Positions 35,670-44,668 of a DNA stretch of 64,000 bases are shown piece after piece. This DNA is from Shewanella cyperi (GTDB lineage Bacteria > Pseudomonadota > Gammaproteobacteria > Enterobacterales > Shewanellaceae), in NCBI RefSeq assembly GCF_017354985.1, contig NZ_CP071501.1, forward strand, positions 701,501 through 765,500. The letters are read 5' to 3'. The first letter of the stretch is position 1, and the number at the start of each line of letters is the position of its first letter. Below the pieces are notes generated by a model. The model was not told the origin of the DNA. It saw only the letters and a program-made list of their open reading frames with translations, and searched no databases. The translations under genes were made by a program, and so were the position numbers.

Positions 35670-37028
35670 TTGATCGTAGAAGACTATAAACAAGGATGGC
35701 GTCAGCACTTTCCAACTTACCATTTTGATAATCGCGATATCGCTTTGGAAGAGTACAAGGTCGCAGCCAAAAACTTAGAATCTGAAGAAAGAGTTTTCCT
35801 AAATGCTTCAAACGTGACGCTTGTTTCTTCAGCCGCGTTAGGATCTTTGTTGGTTGGCTCATCAGGCCAACTAATGACTGTATTTGGTGGCATAATTCCT
35901 TCATATATTATTTCATTAATTCTACTATCTATAATTATTGGATTTTCATTTATCAGCTTAAAGTATTTTTCTGATCGACAGAGAGCAATAATATTTGCGG
36001 GAAGAAAAGTTATTATTTTGAGACGAATGCTGGGGTTAAGCTACGGAAATATCCAACTCCTTCTACCTAACTGGAGGGTCGAAGGCGCGGATCAACCTCT
36101 GGCCTTAAAATTATTTCCTGGGTGGCTAACATATGCAGCATATCCATTTTGGATTATCTCGATTATTTCAAGTTCCGTAATATTGTTTTTGAGTACCAAT
36201 TTTATAAAGCAAAACCCTGATATCATTCCAACAGAATATAATGTTGTTTTTATTTTTCTAATGGGATTAGTTTGGTTTATGTCTTCAATGATAACCTATC
36301 GTTCATCATTGCTAGATACTCATGAAACGTCTCGTCTAATATTTTATAAATTCATTTCTAGGATTATAGGTTTGCCTGTAATTGAGAATGTTGAATATAT
36401 TATTTATCGCGCCAAGCTGGCCGTTTATGAAACAGATAGACTTAAAGTTTCTACAGAAAATATTAAGAAGTTTCTTATATTTATCGAAGACAGAGATTTT
36501 TACAATCACTCTGGAATTAGCTATAAGTCACTTATAAGAAGCGTGTTGGGTTTAGTGAAAATAAAGCCAAGATCTGGTGGCTCAACCATTGTGCAGCAGC
36601 TTATAAGAACACTATTTATAACAAATTTAAGAAAGACAAAACGACGAAAGTTTATAGAATTGTCATTAGCGCCCTGGCTTACAAAAGTGATCGGCAAGGA
36701 TTTAATTCTAGATATCTATATTTCCTCTGTGCGCTTCGAGATTCGACGATTTGGTGTCATCGAAGCGATGGAGCACTTTTGGGGCCGGGTTGAGAATAAT
36801 CCAAATAATGCCCAAAGCTTTTTTCTTATAGAAAGAGTTAGCAATATTAGATCTAAACTACTCGTTAACAAAATAGTTGAAACTGTTCGGTCTGCAAAGG
36901 AAAGAGGGCTACTAAGTGATGATGATGTAAATAGCCTTATTGATATATATGTGGACGCTGTAAAAAGCGAAAAAATCATATCGGATCAAACTGAGCTACT
37001 TAAATTAACTGAGGGTGTAAATGCATAA
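35670..37028 (+). CDS. Cassette protein 2: membrane protein with GT51 peptidoglycan glycosyltransferase domain
   Basis: A 452-residue protein from a probable TTG start. The first 215 residues hold four hydrophobic segments (about 48-72, 76-96, 150-172, 190-210). From about residue 265 it has the GT51 transglycosylase signature: FIEDRDFYNHSGISYKSLIRS with catalytic glutamate, RSGGSTIVQQLIRTLF, then RKFIELSLAPWL. This domain polymerises lipid II in penicillin-binding proteins and MtgA, but here it is joined to an unrelated four-helix membrane part and has no transpeptidase. AT-rich, inside a cassette. Its role (cell-wall repair, phage or competitor defence) is unknown. Confidence 0.75.
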   Translation: MIVEDYKQGWRQHFPTYHFDNRDIALEEYKVAAKNLESEERVFLNASNVTLVSSAALGSLLVGSSGQLMTVFGGIIPSYIISLILLSIIIGFSFISLKYFSDRQRAIIFAGRKVIILRRMLGLSYGNIQLLLPNWRVEGADQPLALKLFPGWLTYAAYPFWIISIISSSVILFLSTNFIKQNPDIIPTEYNVVFIFLMGLVWFMSSMITYRSSLLDTHETSRLIFYKFISRIIGLPVIENVEYIIYRAKLAVYETDRLKVSTENIKKFLIFIEDRDFYNHSGISYKSLIRSVLGLVKIKPRSGGSTIVQQLIRTLFITNLRKTKRRKFIELSLAPWLTKVIGKDLILDIYISSVRFEIRRFGVIEAMEHFWGRVENNPNNAQSFFLIERVSNIRSKLLVNKIVETVRSAKERGLLSDDDVNSLIDIYVDAVKSEKIISDQTELLKLTEGVNA

Positions 37029-37097
37029 CAAATCGATCAACTTCGCGCCTTTGTCGCCGTACGCAGCAAAGCTCTGTCGGTTATTTAGGTGCTAAGC
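37023..37097 (+). other. attC-like site between cassettes 2 and 3
   Basis: GCATAAC (37023-37029, overlapping the stop codon) pairs imperfectly with GCTAAGC (37091-37097). Inner arms around GCGCCTTTG and CAGCAAAGC are partly complementary. Length is 75 bases, like the next site. The right core has one mismatch to GTTRRRY. Confidence 0.55.
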
Positions 37098-37110
37098 ACT
37101 AAGGAAAGTC

Positions 37111-37455
37111 ATGAATCAAATCTTATACATTGAGTTACAAAGGTTAGCCAGAGCTCAGATTTTGGCTGCATACAGTGACGTAGCATCACTAGTGGGTCTA
37201 TCTATGGATAACGACGCTGACCGTAATGAAATTGCCCGCCTACTAGGAGAAATCGCCATTCATGAAAATAGCGAAGGTCGTCCAATGCTTACAGCTCTGA
37301 TCGTACACCGGGGGCATGACAACAACCCTGGTGAGGGTTTCTTTGCTATTGCTCAAGAACTTGGCCACTTTGATGGGACACGAGATCAAATTGCAAGGCT
37401 TACATTCTGGGCAAACCAAGTCACTCAAGTTCACAACTATTGGGCAGATGTATAG
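37111..37455 (+). CDS. Cassette protein 3, unknown function
   Basis: A 114-residue soluble-looking protein starting 14 bases after the attC-like core, with AAGGAAAG upstream. It is mostly helical at the N-terminus, followed by LTALIVHRGHDNNPGEGFFA and AQELGHFDGTRDQIARL. I recognise no domain. The short length, tight spacing to the site and AT-rich base use fit an integron cassette gene. Confidence 0.7.
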   Translation: MNQILYIELQRLARAQILAAYSDVASLVGLSMDNDADRNEIARLLGEIAIHENSEGRPMLTALIVHRGHDNNPGEGFFAIAQELGHFDGTRDQIARLTFWANQVTQVHNYWADV

Positions 37456-37524
37456 CAAGTCAAAGCAGCATACCACTTCGTGGCTGGATCCGCTAACGCA
37501 GCGCAGCTGCTTGACGCGTTATGT
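37450..37524 (+). other. attC-like site between cassettes 3 and 4
   Basis: Arms GTCAAAGCAGC (about 37459) and GCTGCTTGAC (about 37506) are near-complementary. The outer ends are TATAGC and GTTATGT (37518-37524). Total length is 75 bases. The layout (degenerate outer boxes, well-paired inner boxes with one extra base on one side) is what attC sites show. Confidence 0.6.
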
Positions 37525-37541
37525 ACTATGGAGAAGAATAA

Positions 37542-38126
37542 ATGTTCATTGGTTTGGAAAAAGAGATTCGTAAGCAGTTATTGGGTGCCCGCTGTGGTAA
37601 ATACATACTTCTCTTAATTTTATTAATACTAAGTATGAGTATTACGTTGTTTGGCTTGTATGTTGCTCAGTTTGCAGAGCAATCTCTCAAGCTAGTTGCT
37701 GATTCTATGATTCAAATAGCTCAGGCTACAGGAAAAACTCCAGGCGAATTAAGTTCCCCTGAAAAAATAGCTGGTCTTGTTGGAAACAATACTATGTGGG
37801 TACCTATCGTAGGTGGCATCACATTGTCCTTTTTAGCAATAGTATATCTATTTAGAATTTGTACGGTTCGTGTCCGCTTATGTGAGGATCGTCTATTACT
37901 TTTGCTAATTTATCGAGAAATGTTAGCGCAACCTGAGATTGATAAAGACATTAAAATCTCAATCTTAGCCCAATTATCAGGATTTCCTTTTTCTGCTAAC
38001 GAAAATCCATCATTAATACCGACAGTAGAACTTGCTGAAAAAAGCATAGACAGTTTAAGTAATGTAGTTTCAAAAGCAACTGTGCTTTCTAGTAAGCTTC
38101 GGGGACGCACGCAACAAACGGCTTGA
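37542..38126 (+). CDS. Cassette protein 4, two-helix membrane protein of unknown function
   Basis: A 194-residue protein with two strong hydrophobic helices (about residues 20-44 and 86-105) and a soluble C-terminal tail. A GGAGAAGAATAA stretch precedes the ATG. Its last codons (Q-Q-T-A and stop) are encoded by the start of the following attC-like sequence, so recombination there would alter the C-terminus. No known family recognised. Confidence 0.7.
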   Translation: MFIGLEKEIRKQLLGARCGKYILLLILLILSMSITLFGLYVAQFAEQSLKLVADSMIQIAQATGKTPGELSSPEKIAGLVGNNTMWVPIVGGITLSFLAIVYLFRICTVRVRLCEDRLLLLLIYREMLAQPEIDKDIKISILAQLSGFPFSANENPSLIPTVELAEKSIDSLSNVVSKATVLSSKLRGRTQQTA

Positions 38127-38160
38127 GAGGGACTGTCAATGAGTGGCGTTTCGAGTTCCT
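38111..38160 (+). other. Truncated VCR-like attC half-site
   Basis: The block from CAACAAACGGC through GAGGGACTGTCAATG to GTGGCGTTTCGAG closely follows, as I remember it, the left half of Vibrio-type attC repeats. The expected right half (ending GGTGTTATGC) is missing; the sequence changes to AT-rich filler and then to the composite repeat. The site therefore looks cut short. Confidence 0.65.
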
Positions 38161-38194
38161 TTAAATAATTTTCACAAATACAACTCGGTACTTG

Positions 38195-38480
38195 CGGATT
38201 GCACCAGAGCTCCCCATCGAAGCCGCTTTGGCGGTTGGGCTGAGTGAAACGGGTAAGCCGAGGCATGGATGCCGAGGCAGTGACCGTCGAGCTGGGAGCG
38301 AGTCGGTCACGGTGGCCGTTTTCAGCCCAAAAGCCAAAGCGCTTGGCTTCGTCGGGGGCGTCCTTTGGGATGCAAGGGGCTTTGGACGAGCAAAGCCCCT
38401 TGCCCGGAGGCGGGCTGGAAGGCCGCGATTTTAAGTCGCTTGCAAAGCGACTAACCCACAGGGTTAAGCCAAGCGCAGCT
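38195..38480 (-). repeat. Composite intergenic repeat, copy 4
   Basis: GC-rich DNA closing the cassette islet. It contains an 88-bp relative of the TGCTGAAAAT element (38239-38326), a 12-bp hairpin (38372-38403), a GTCGCTT-type hairpin (38435-38451) and the shared palindromic block GAGGCATGGATGCCGAG (about 38260), also seen near 47538. Orientation is opposite to copy 2. Confidence 0.75.
38239..38451 (-). ncRNA. Structured element copy 4
   Basis: Read on the minus strand: hairpin 1 (38435-38451, GTCGCTT/AAGCGAC); a weak hairpin 2 (38410-38426); hairpin 3 (38372-38403) with a perfect 12-bp stem and 8-base loop; GACGAAGCC with AAGCCAA/TTGGCTT; and the 88-bp element with apical hairpin 38280-38310 (GTGACC/GGTCAC, 19-base loop). 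The apical stem is completely different from GCGCCAG/CTGGCGC in copies 2 and 3 yet fully paired, while the loop is similar. Confidence 0.5.
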
Positions 38481-38595
38481 TGGCGTTATTCAAACATCAC
38501 CCCCGAATTTTGGGGCTTACTTGGTGGGCTTGGCAGCACTTTGGCTATCTTCCCAGCGGGGCTGGACTTGGGCTGACCGGCCAATTAACTGCCGA

Positions 38596-39438
38596 CTAGT
38601 TAAGTTCAAAGTCCCTGGCAAACACGGCCTTGAGACCGGAGACAAAGGCCCCATCCTGGCGGGGTTTCACCAACTGCGCCAGCTCATCCCCCACCGGGGT
38701 GAAGCGGTAGTAGGTCAGCAGCAGGTGGCTGTGCTTGGGGGTCAGGGTAAGCTCGGATTCCGGCAGGGCGAACCTCAGTCCCTGACGCGGTGCCAGCTCG
38801 CCGGTTTCAAATTCACTGCCGTGTAAAATCCCGGCTTCCACCAAGGTCAAAATCGCCGAGTAGGGCAGGCCGAACTGCGACAGCGGCAGGCTGATGGCAG
38901 TGCTCTTGCGAAAGTATTGTCCCAGGCCGCCGGTGAGGCGGTAGCCGCTGACCAGTTTCAGGCGGGTATCACCGTTGATCTGGGCCGACAGCCCCAGGGC
39001 CTTTTCCAGCACCAGGGCTTCGCGCCAGGTGAGGCGCTTGAGGGTTTCCAGACTGCGGAGGCTGAAGTTGCCGGGATTGGTCAGCTCGTGGGCCAGGATC
39101 CGGGCCCACAGCTCCTGCATGCGGCGGTTATGAATTTGCTCCGCCATGGCGAAAAATTGGTAAATCCAATCGGGGTCGGGATCGTTGCCGACCACATCGG
39201 ATGGGGTGTACTTGAGCGCCAGGGCATAGATGGTTTCCACGTTGGCCTGGCATTGGGCCGCCTGTTTGCGGGCCCTGTGCTCGGCGCGCTCGGCCAGGCT
39301 TTGGCTGGCGGGGCTGTAGTTTTGCTCACTGGCGAGTCCCAGCAGTCGGCCGAGCAGCAGCGCCTTTTTACGGGCCGACACATCCTTGTCGCGACCGGAA
39401 TCCAGCTGTTCTATGACGACTTCCTGCTCTTCACTCAT
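38596..39438 (-). CDS. TIGR03899-type protein
   Basis: A 280-residue soluble protein whose N-terminal half is charged and helical (ARKKALLLGRLLGLA, AEHRARKQAAQCQANVETIYALAL) and contains PDPDWIYQFF, followed by a mixed C-terminus. It resembles a family found next to transporters in Shewanella and Vibrio, with no assigned function. The start is set at 39438: ATG overlaps the upstream MFS stop (ATGAGTGA) and AAGGGG lies upstream. An upstream in-frame ATG would add 32 residues lying within the MFS gene. Confidence 0.75.
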   Translation of the reverse strand: MSEEQEVVIEQLDSGRDKDVSARKKALLLGRLLGLASEQNYSPASQSLAERAEHRARKQAAQCQANVETIYALALKYTPSDVVGNDPDPDWIYQFFAMAEQIHNRRMQELWARILAHELTNPGNFSLRSLETLKRLTWREALVLEKALGLSAQINGDTRLKLVSGYRLTGGLGQYFRKSTAISLPLSQFGLPYSAILTLVEAGILHGSEFETGELAPRQGLRFALPESELTLTPKHSHLLLTYYRFTPVGDELAQLVKPRQDGAFVSGLKAVFARDFELN

Positions 39439-40657
39439 GGGCTTTACCCCTTGGCCAGAGCACCTCTTGGCCCGGTGCCGGGACAGCCGGAACATTGAGG
39501 GACAACAGCAGGGAGCAGACCGCCATGGCGGCACCGATAAAGAATACCGCCGCCGGTGAGCTGAGCCAGAGGATCCCCAACAGTGCCGGGATGATCACCG
39601 CCGCTATGTGGTTGATGGTGAAGCTGACCGACATGGTGGCGGCAATGTCCGGACGGTCGGCAATTTTCTGGAAATAGGTCTTCATGGCGATGGCCATGGC
39701 AAACAGCAGGTGATCGAGCACATAAAGGCCGGCGGCCACGTGGCCATCCTGCACCAGGGCATAGCTGCAGAAAATGGCGATGAGTCCCAGGTATTCCAAA
39801 ATCAGTGCCCGCCGTTCACCTATGCGGCCGATAAAACGGCCAATGGCGGGGGCAAACAGCAGGTTAACCAGGTAGTTGATCAGGAACAGGGAGGTGATTT
39901 CGCTGACGCTGTAGCCGAATTTCTCCACCATCATAAAACCGGCGAACACCACGAAAATCTGTCGCCGGGCGCCGGAGAAAAAGGTCAGCAGATAGTAGAG
40001 CCAATAACGGCGCCTGAGTATGACCTTCTTGTGCTGCATTTCGCCGGTATCAAAGCTGGGGTAATACAGGCTCAGGCTCAGCACCATAATGGCGCCCAGG
40101 GTCCCTATCAGGGCATACATCCACCGGTAGTCGAGCTTGAGCCAGGTCATCACCAGCCAGATGCTGCCGTAACCCGCCAGGGCGGCGCCGGAGCGCCAGG
40201 CCAGGGCCTTGCCCATAAAGCCGGCGGTGTTTTCCTTGTCGACCCACTGCAGCGTCAGGGATTGATTGAGGGTTTCATAGTAATGAAAGCCAATCGACAT
40301 CATGACAGTGGTCAGATACAGGCCCAATGCCGAGGGGAAAAAGCCTGTGATACCAACGCCTATGGCGAGCACCAGCAGGGACAGCAGGGCGAAGCTTTGC
40401 TCCTTCAGCAGCAAAAGTACGAAAATGGCGGTAAAGGCCAAAAAGCCCGGCACTTCCCGCAGGCTTTGGAGTATGCCAATTTCGGCGCCGGTGAAGGCGG
40501 CGCGTTCGATGACAAAGTTGTTCAGCAGTGCCTGCCAGACGGCAAATATCAGTGACATCACAAAGGTCATCCACAGCAGCAATTGCTGGGCTTGGCGGGC
40601 GGGCAGCTTTTCCGTGGGCAGGGCAGTGGTGGCGGTCATGGGCTCGTCTGTTTGCAT
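39431..40657 (-). CDS. MFS transporter
   Basis: A 408-residue membrane protein with about 12 hydrophobic segments in two halves and a cytoplasmic loop near residue 210 (MQHKKVILRRRYWLYY). The fold is major facilitator; no substrate motif is recognised. It is translationally coupled to the downstream TIGR03899-type gene by an 8-base overlap. Start at the first ATG; a second ATG 6 codons later is equally possible. Confidence 0.85.
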   Translation of the reverse strand: MQTDEPMTATTALPTEKLPARQAQQLLLWMTFVMSLIFAVWQALLNNFVIERAAFTGAEIGILQSLREVPGFLAFTAIFVLLLLKEQSFALLSLLVLAIGVGITGFFPSALGLYLTTVMMSIGFHYYETLNQSLTLQWVDKENTAGFMGKALAWRSGAALAGYGSIWLVMTWLKLDYRWMYALIGTLGAIMVLSLSLYYPSFDTGEMQHKKVILRRRYWLYYLLTFFSGARRQIFVVFAGFMMVEKFGYSVSEITSLFLINYLVNLLFAPAIGRFIGRIGERRALILEYLGLIAIFCSYALVQDGHVAAGLYVLDHLLFAMAIAMKTYFQKIADRPDIAATMSVSFTINHIAAVIIPALLGILWLSSPAAVFFIGAAMAVCSLLLSLNVPAVPAPGQEVLWPRGKAHE

Positions 40658-40730
40658 TGGTTGGCTTACGCTGGCTTTCTTGTATCAGGTTTTGTGAATG
40701 TTACTCCCTGGAACCGGTGAGAACCAGAGT

Positions 40731-40754
40731 AAAACGCCGGCACTGGGCCGGCGT
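40731..40754 (-). terminator. Terminator of the lpoB operon
   Basis: A GC-rich 7-bp stem GCCGGCG with its complement (40735-40753) followed by TTTT on the minus strand, just after the lpoB stop. Confidence 0.75.
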
Positions 40755-40760
40755 CTTTAT

Positions 40761-41354
40761 TTACAGTCCGAGGAAGGACTTGGACTTGGTTTTGCGGATC
40801 TCTTTTTCATCGGACCATTCAATCAGGCCGGTTTCCAGATCCATCAGGCGCATGGTCATCTTGTAGTAGACGTCCTTGGTGCTGCCATCCTGTTTGACTA
40901 TGCTCGACAGGTTGCCGTACAGCATAAACTGGGCGCCGATCTGGCGGCCGAAGTTGATGGCGCTGGAGGGGTCAACCATGCCGGCATTGTTCTGGTAATC
41001 CAGCTGTTTACGCACCGCGTCTACCTTGGTCATGTCGATAAAGCGGAATTTGCCGGAACGCAGCAGCTTGTTACTGATGGAGTCTGTGACCGATTCTGTG
41101 TCTATATGCTCAGAGGTCTTGTTTTTGATCTTGTCGACAAAGATCACCGGCCTGTCCTTGACCGTCATGGCAACGACGGTTGGGAAAGACATCATGTCGT
41201 CCACCATCTTGGCGGTGATGGCCTGCAGATCGCTGGAGCCGAAGTTCTCGTTGACGGTTTCCACTTCGGTGGCATCACCGTACTCCACCTTGGATTGACA
41301 GGCACCCAGGCCCATGGCGGCCGCCAGCACTAAGATCAGTTTGATGTGTTTCAT
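40761..41354 (-). CDS. lpoB: Penicillin-binding protein activator LpoB
   Basis: A 197-residue outer-membrane lipoprotein (lipobox LGAC near residue 18). It has SSDLQAITAKMVDDMMSFP and DRPVIFVDKIKNKTSEHIDT, the conserved core of LpoB, which reaches across the periplasm to activate PBP1B. ATG 41354 has GGAA 6 bases upstream. It is 22 bases downstream of a COG3014 lipoprotein, probably in one operon. Confidence 0.88.
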   Translation of the reverse strand: MKHIKLILVLAAAMGLGACQSKVEYGDATEVETVNENFGSSDLQAITAKMVDDMMSFPTVVAMTVKDRPVIFVDKIKNKTSEHIDTESVTDSISNKLLRSGKFRFIDMTKVDAVRKQLDYQNNAGMVDPSSAINFGRQIGAQFMLYGNLSSIVKQDGSTKDVYYKMTMRLMDLETGLIEWSDEKEIRKTKSKSFLGL

Positions 41355-41376
41355 AGTCAGTTCCATTTGTTGATTA

Positions 41377-42756
41377 CTATAGGATTATTGAATAAAACCG
41401 CAGCAAATTACCAGTTTCCACTGCCCATACCAGGGTAGTTTTTCCCGCCTCTATGCTGACGGACTGGCCAGTATGGTTTGCCAGAGCCAGGGAATAGTCC
41501 CCCGGATTGACAAAACGTCTGGCCAATAAGGCCTGCCTTGGCAGGGTCAGCCAGCTGCGGCGGTCGGCCTGCTCGGTCACCAGGTTGAAAATTTGCATGG
41601 CAATGACGCCGCCATCGAAGCCGCCATTGGCCTTCTTGCGTTCGCTTTGAATACTGCTGGCCATTTCGGCCTTGGTGACCACCCGGGCCACCTGACGCAG
41701 CAGCATCAGTGGCAGGTCTTCCTTGAGGGCGTTGATGGCCAGGGCGTCAATGTCCGCCAACGGCGCCATGGTCAGGGGCTCGCCAAGACCTGTTACCTGC
41801 ACCTCGGGCAAGGGCAGAGGCACGCCTGGATAGGTAGCCAGTGACACGGACTGCCAGTTGCCATTGATGGTAAAGGGGACGGTCAGGGCCTGCTTCTCAG
41901 GCACCAGACCGCGCTCCAGCATAAGTACCAGCTGGCCCTGACCTGACTGTGGCATTTCAGCCTGACCAAACTGGCGCTCGAATTCTTCCAGCTGTGGCAT
42001 CTCCAGTTCTCGGGCGAGGCGCAGCAGATCCTGCTCCAGGTAGGGATTGCCGGGGCTTATCTGTGCGGCCTTACGGTAATCGATAAAGGCGTCGTTGCCG
42101 TTACCGAGAAGCTCGTGCAGCAGACCTGTGGTGTAATAGCTGTAGGCATTGAGGAAGGAGCTGCTGACCGAGCCTGCCGCCTGACCCAGACGCGCTTGCT
42201 CGGCATTGACTGTGCCATTGGCCATGTCGCGGACCTCAGTAGAGGACTTCTCGTATCTCGCCTGCTCCAATGCCTGCAATTCGTTGGCCCGGCGCACTTC
42301 CACCAGAGCCCCGTCCAGCTGCTTTTGCATCAGGAAATTCAGTGCCTGGTATTGGTGCACCAGGATGCGCTCGAATCCCGGACCGCGGTAGGGGATCACA
42401 TTGTCGTTGAGCACCAGGGCGCCGGCATTGGCCCCAAGCTGTGAGGCGCTGAGGGTTGCTTTGGCATCGAAGGCCTCGTAGGCGGCGATGGCGCTGGCGT
42501 AAAACCCCTGGCTGGCGGCAAAATCGCCGCTGATTTGCGCGACCCGCCCCGCCTCCTGGGCATAGAGCAGGCCGTCATTGCCGTGGATATTGTCACCGAG
42601 ATCCTTGAGGTGCTCGGCGGGATTATTGGAGGCCAGGGATTGGCGTACCGGCGCCAGCTGGCTGGGGTAGTTGATAAACAGGCTGTTGAAGGCGCAGCCA
42701 CTCAGCAGGCTGCACCCGAGCACACCGCATCCCAGTAAGCCGGCAAGGCGCCTCAT
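41377..42756 (-). CDS. COG3014-type lipoprotein with helical repeats
   Basis: A 459-residue exported lipoprotein (LLSGC near residue 21). The middle part (residues 60-230) has tetratricopeptide-like helices, including ISGDFAASQGFYASAIAAYEA and VHQYQALNFLMQKQLDGALVEVRRA. The C-terminus is a separate beta-rich domain. This family is commonly encoded beside lpoB, so a role in envelope or peptidoglycan assembly is inferred. It overlaps the peptide deformylase gene by 4 bases. Confidence 0.8.
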   Translation of the reverse strand: MRRLAGLLGCGVLGCSLLSGCAFNSLFINYPSQLAPVRQSLASNNPAEHLKDLGDNIHGNDGLLYAQEAGRVAQISGDFAASQGFYASAIAAYEAFDAKATLSASQLGANAGALVLNDNVIPYRGPGFERILVHQYQALNFLMQKQLDGALVEVRRANELQALEQARYEKSSTEVRDMANGTVNAEQARLGQAAGSVSSSFLNAYSYYTTGLLHELLGNGNDAFIDYRKAAQISPGNPYLEQDLLRLARELEMPQLEEFERQFGQAEMPQSGQGQLVLMLERGLVPEKQALTVPFTINGNWQSVSLATYPGVPLPLPEVQVTGLGEPLTMAPLADIDALAINALKEDLPLMLLRQVARVVTKAEMASSIQSERKKANGGFDGGVIAMQIFNLVTEQADRRSWLTLPRQALLARRFVNPGDYSLALANHTGQSVSIEAGKTTLVWAVETGNLLRFYSIIL

Positions 42757-43301
42757 TGGAGGCCGTCCTCTTGTTGAATGGTCGCGTCCCGCTGATCTGC
42801 CATGGTGCAGCGCTCCAGCAGTGTGATGCCATGGAGATGGTCGAGTTCATGCTGGAACACCCGGGCGATGAATCCGCTCAGCCTTTGCTGTTGCCAATTG
42901 CCGTCGAGGTCCTGCCAACGGGCATCGACCCACAGGTGACGGCGAATTTGCTGCCGCCGCTCCGGCACCGACAGGCAGCCTTCCTCGCCCCAGTGCATCT
43001 CATTCGAGCGCGCCAGGATTTCCGGATTGGCCATGACCATAGGCTCCATGGCCGGCGCATCCGGATAGCGGATATTGGGTCGGGACGCCACTATGCACAG
43101 GGCCAGGCTTTCGGCTATCTGGGGCGCGGCAATGCCGACGCCACAGGCCTGTTCCATGGTGGCGAGCAAAGTCAGGGCCAGAGACTTGAGTCCCTCATCA
43201 AAGCGGGTCACTTTGAGTGCTGCCCTGGTCAACAGGGGATCGCCCACCTGGATTATGGCGGCGACATCTGAAGCGGGCCTGGTTGGCGCTGTCTCTGGCA
43301 T
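42753..43301 (-). CDS. def: Peptide deformylase (second type)
   Basis: A 182-residue metalloenzyme that removes formyl from nascent N-terminal methionine. All three motifs are present: GVGIAAPQ, EEGCLSVP and FQHELDH. Its placement away from fmt, and its divergence, suggest a paralogue rather than the main enzyme. ATG 43301 has GGGAG 5 bases upstream; the TTG at 43322 overlapping slyX is less likely. Confidence 0.92.
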   Translation of the reverse strand: MPETAPTRPASDVAAIIQVGDPLLTRAALKVTRFDEGLKSLALTLLATMEQACGVGIAAPQIAESLALCIVASRPNIRYPDAPAMEPMVMANPEILARSNEMHWGEEGCLSVPERRQQIRRHLWVDARWQDLDGNWQQQRLSGFIARVFQHELDHLHGITLLERCTMADQRDATIQQEDGLQ

Positions 43302-43318
43302 GGCGGCTCCCGTTGGGG

Positions 43319-43537
43319 TCAATAGTGTGGCGGTGGTGTCTCTTCCGCCTGAGTGGCGATATTGCTTGGCTCAATGGCCTGCAACTTTCCGACAATCAAA
43401 TGCATCCTGTGTTCCTGATGAGCCAGCAAATCATTGAGTTTGATGACCTGCTGGTTGAGTTCCTCCAGGCTCATTTCCTGGAAGGCGAGTTTGGTTTCCA
43501 GCTCTTCGATACGCTGAATAAGTTCCTGCTGTTGCAT
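43319..43537 (-). CDS. slyX: SlyX family protein
   Basis: A 72-residue coiled-coil protein ([19 protein letters not shown], then [14 protein letters not shown]) ending in the typical proline-rich tail PPPHY. Its function is unknown. In E. coli slyX also lies near fkpA, so the neighbourhood is conserved. ATG 43537 gives family length; the longer frame adds 15 unsupported residues. Confidence 0.92.
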   Translation of the reverse strand: MQQQELIQRIEELETKLAFQEMSLEELNQQVIKLNDLLAHQEHRMHLIVGKLQAIEPSNIATQAEETPPPHY

Positions 43538-43556
43538 GTGTTTCCTCTGCCCGGGG

Positions 43557-44510
43557 CTATTGCCAGAACTCCACCAGGCCATTACTGCTGATACTGATAA
43601 ATTGTTGGCTGCGGGCCAGGGGGCCCGCTACCGAGTATACAACGGCGCTCTTGATATTGGGCTTGGGAGACGCCGCCACTTGCCATTGATTAACCAACTT
43701 GCCCTCGACGCTGTCCCACACCTGCACCTCCCTGGCCGGGGTGCCGGTCATCAACAGGGTATTATCGGCGCTGAAGCGGGCGCTGGAGAAGGTCATCTGC
43801 CGCCTTTTAATCGCCAACTTGCTGAGCAGGGCGCCGCTCTGGTTATCCCAGATAATGGCATTGGCCGTGCTGTCCGAGGCAAAACCCAGGGTGCCATCGG
43901 GGCTCAGGGCTACCATCAGCACCCTGGAGTCCATCTCTATGCTGCGCAGTGGCTGGCCGGTGGCCGTTTGCCACAATATGGCCTGGCCGTCATTGCCGGC
44001 GGATAGGGCCAGGCTGCCATTGGCGGTCAGGGCCACTGCATTGATTTTTTCGCTGTGGCCCAGAAACTGGATCAGGGATTTCTGCCCCGGTGCCATGGAC
44101 ATCACTGAGCCATCGCTGAGCCCCACCAACAGGGTGCCATTGTCTGCCACCGCCAGCGCCTGCCCCGCAGAGGGCAGTGACCACCAACCGACGGCGCTGC
44201 CATCGCTGAGACGCCACAGGGCCACGGATTCGCGGCTGAGGGAAGCGGCATAACCGGCATTGTCCGACAGCGCCGTGGCGATCACCGCGTTGCTGTCACT
44301 GTCCTGTTGCCACTGGTATTTGAGACTGAGGGGGGCCAGCTGCCACAGCTGCACCCCGTTCTTGTCGGTGCTGACCATGGCCAGTTTGCCATCGGCCGAC
44401 AGGGTAGCGCTGTAACTGGGCCCCTGGGTCAGGGTCATGGCCGCCTCGGGACCGGAATCACAGCCACTCAGCAGCAGAGTACAAAAAAGCAGCATTAAAA
44501 TGTGATGCAT
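43557..44510 (-). CDS. WD40-repeat lipoprotein
   Basis: A 317-residue lipoprotein (LLLSGCDS near residue 17) with repeated blade-like units: [61 protein letters not shown] and [15 protein letters not shown]. These form a beta-propeller, probably a periplasmic protein-interaction scaffold. It ends 20 bases before slyX and is divergent from fkpA. Confidence 0.82.
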   Translation of the reverse strand: MHHILMLLFCTLLLSGCDSGPEAAMTLTQGPSYSATLSADGKLAMVSTDKNGVQLWQLAPLSLKYQWQQDSDSNAVIATALSDNAGYAASLSRESVALWRLSDGSAVGWWSLPSAGQALAVADNGTLLVGLSDGSVMSMAPGQKSLIQFLGHSEKINAVALTANGSLALSAGNDGQAILWQTATGQPLRSIEMDSRVLMVALSPDGTLGFASDSTANAIIWDNQSGALLSKLAIKRRQMTFSSARFSADNTLLMTGTPAREVQVWDSVEGKLVNQWQVAASPKPNIKSAVVYSVAGPLARSQQFISISSNGLVEFWQ

Positions 44511-44668
44511 GAACTTACTCTACTCTTCCTTGTCACAAAACGGGTCCATTGCAGCCAGCTACTGGCCTGTCATTTCGCCATTGGAATCCCGGACACACTA
44601 GTATAAAGTGGTTCGGCTTTAGGATAACAAGGTTATTGTAACCACTTGAGGATGCTGAGGAAGCTTTA

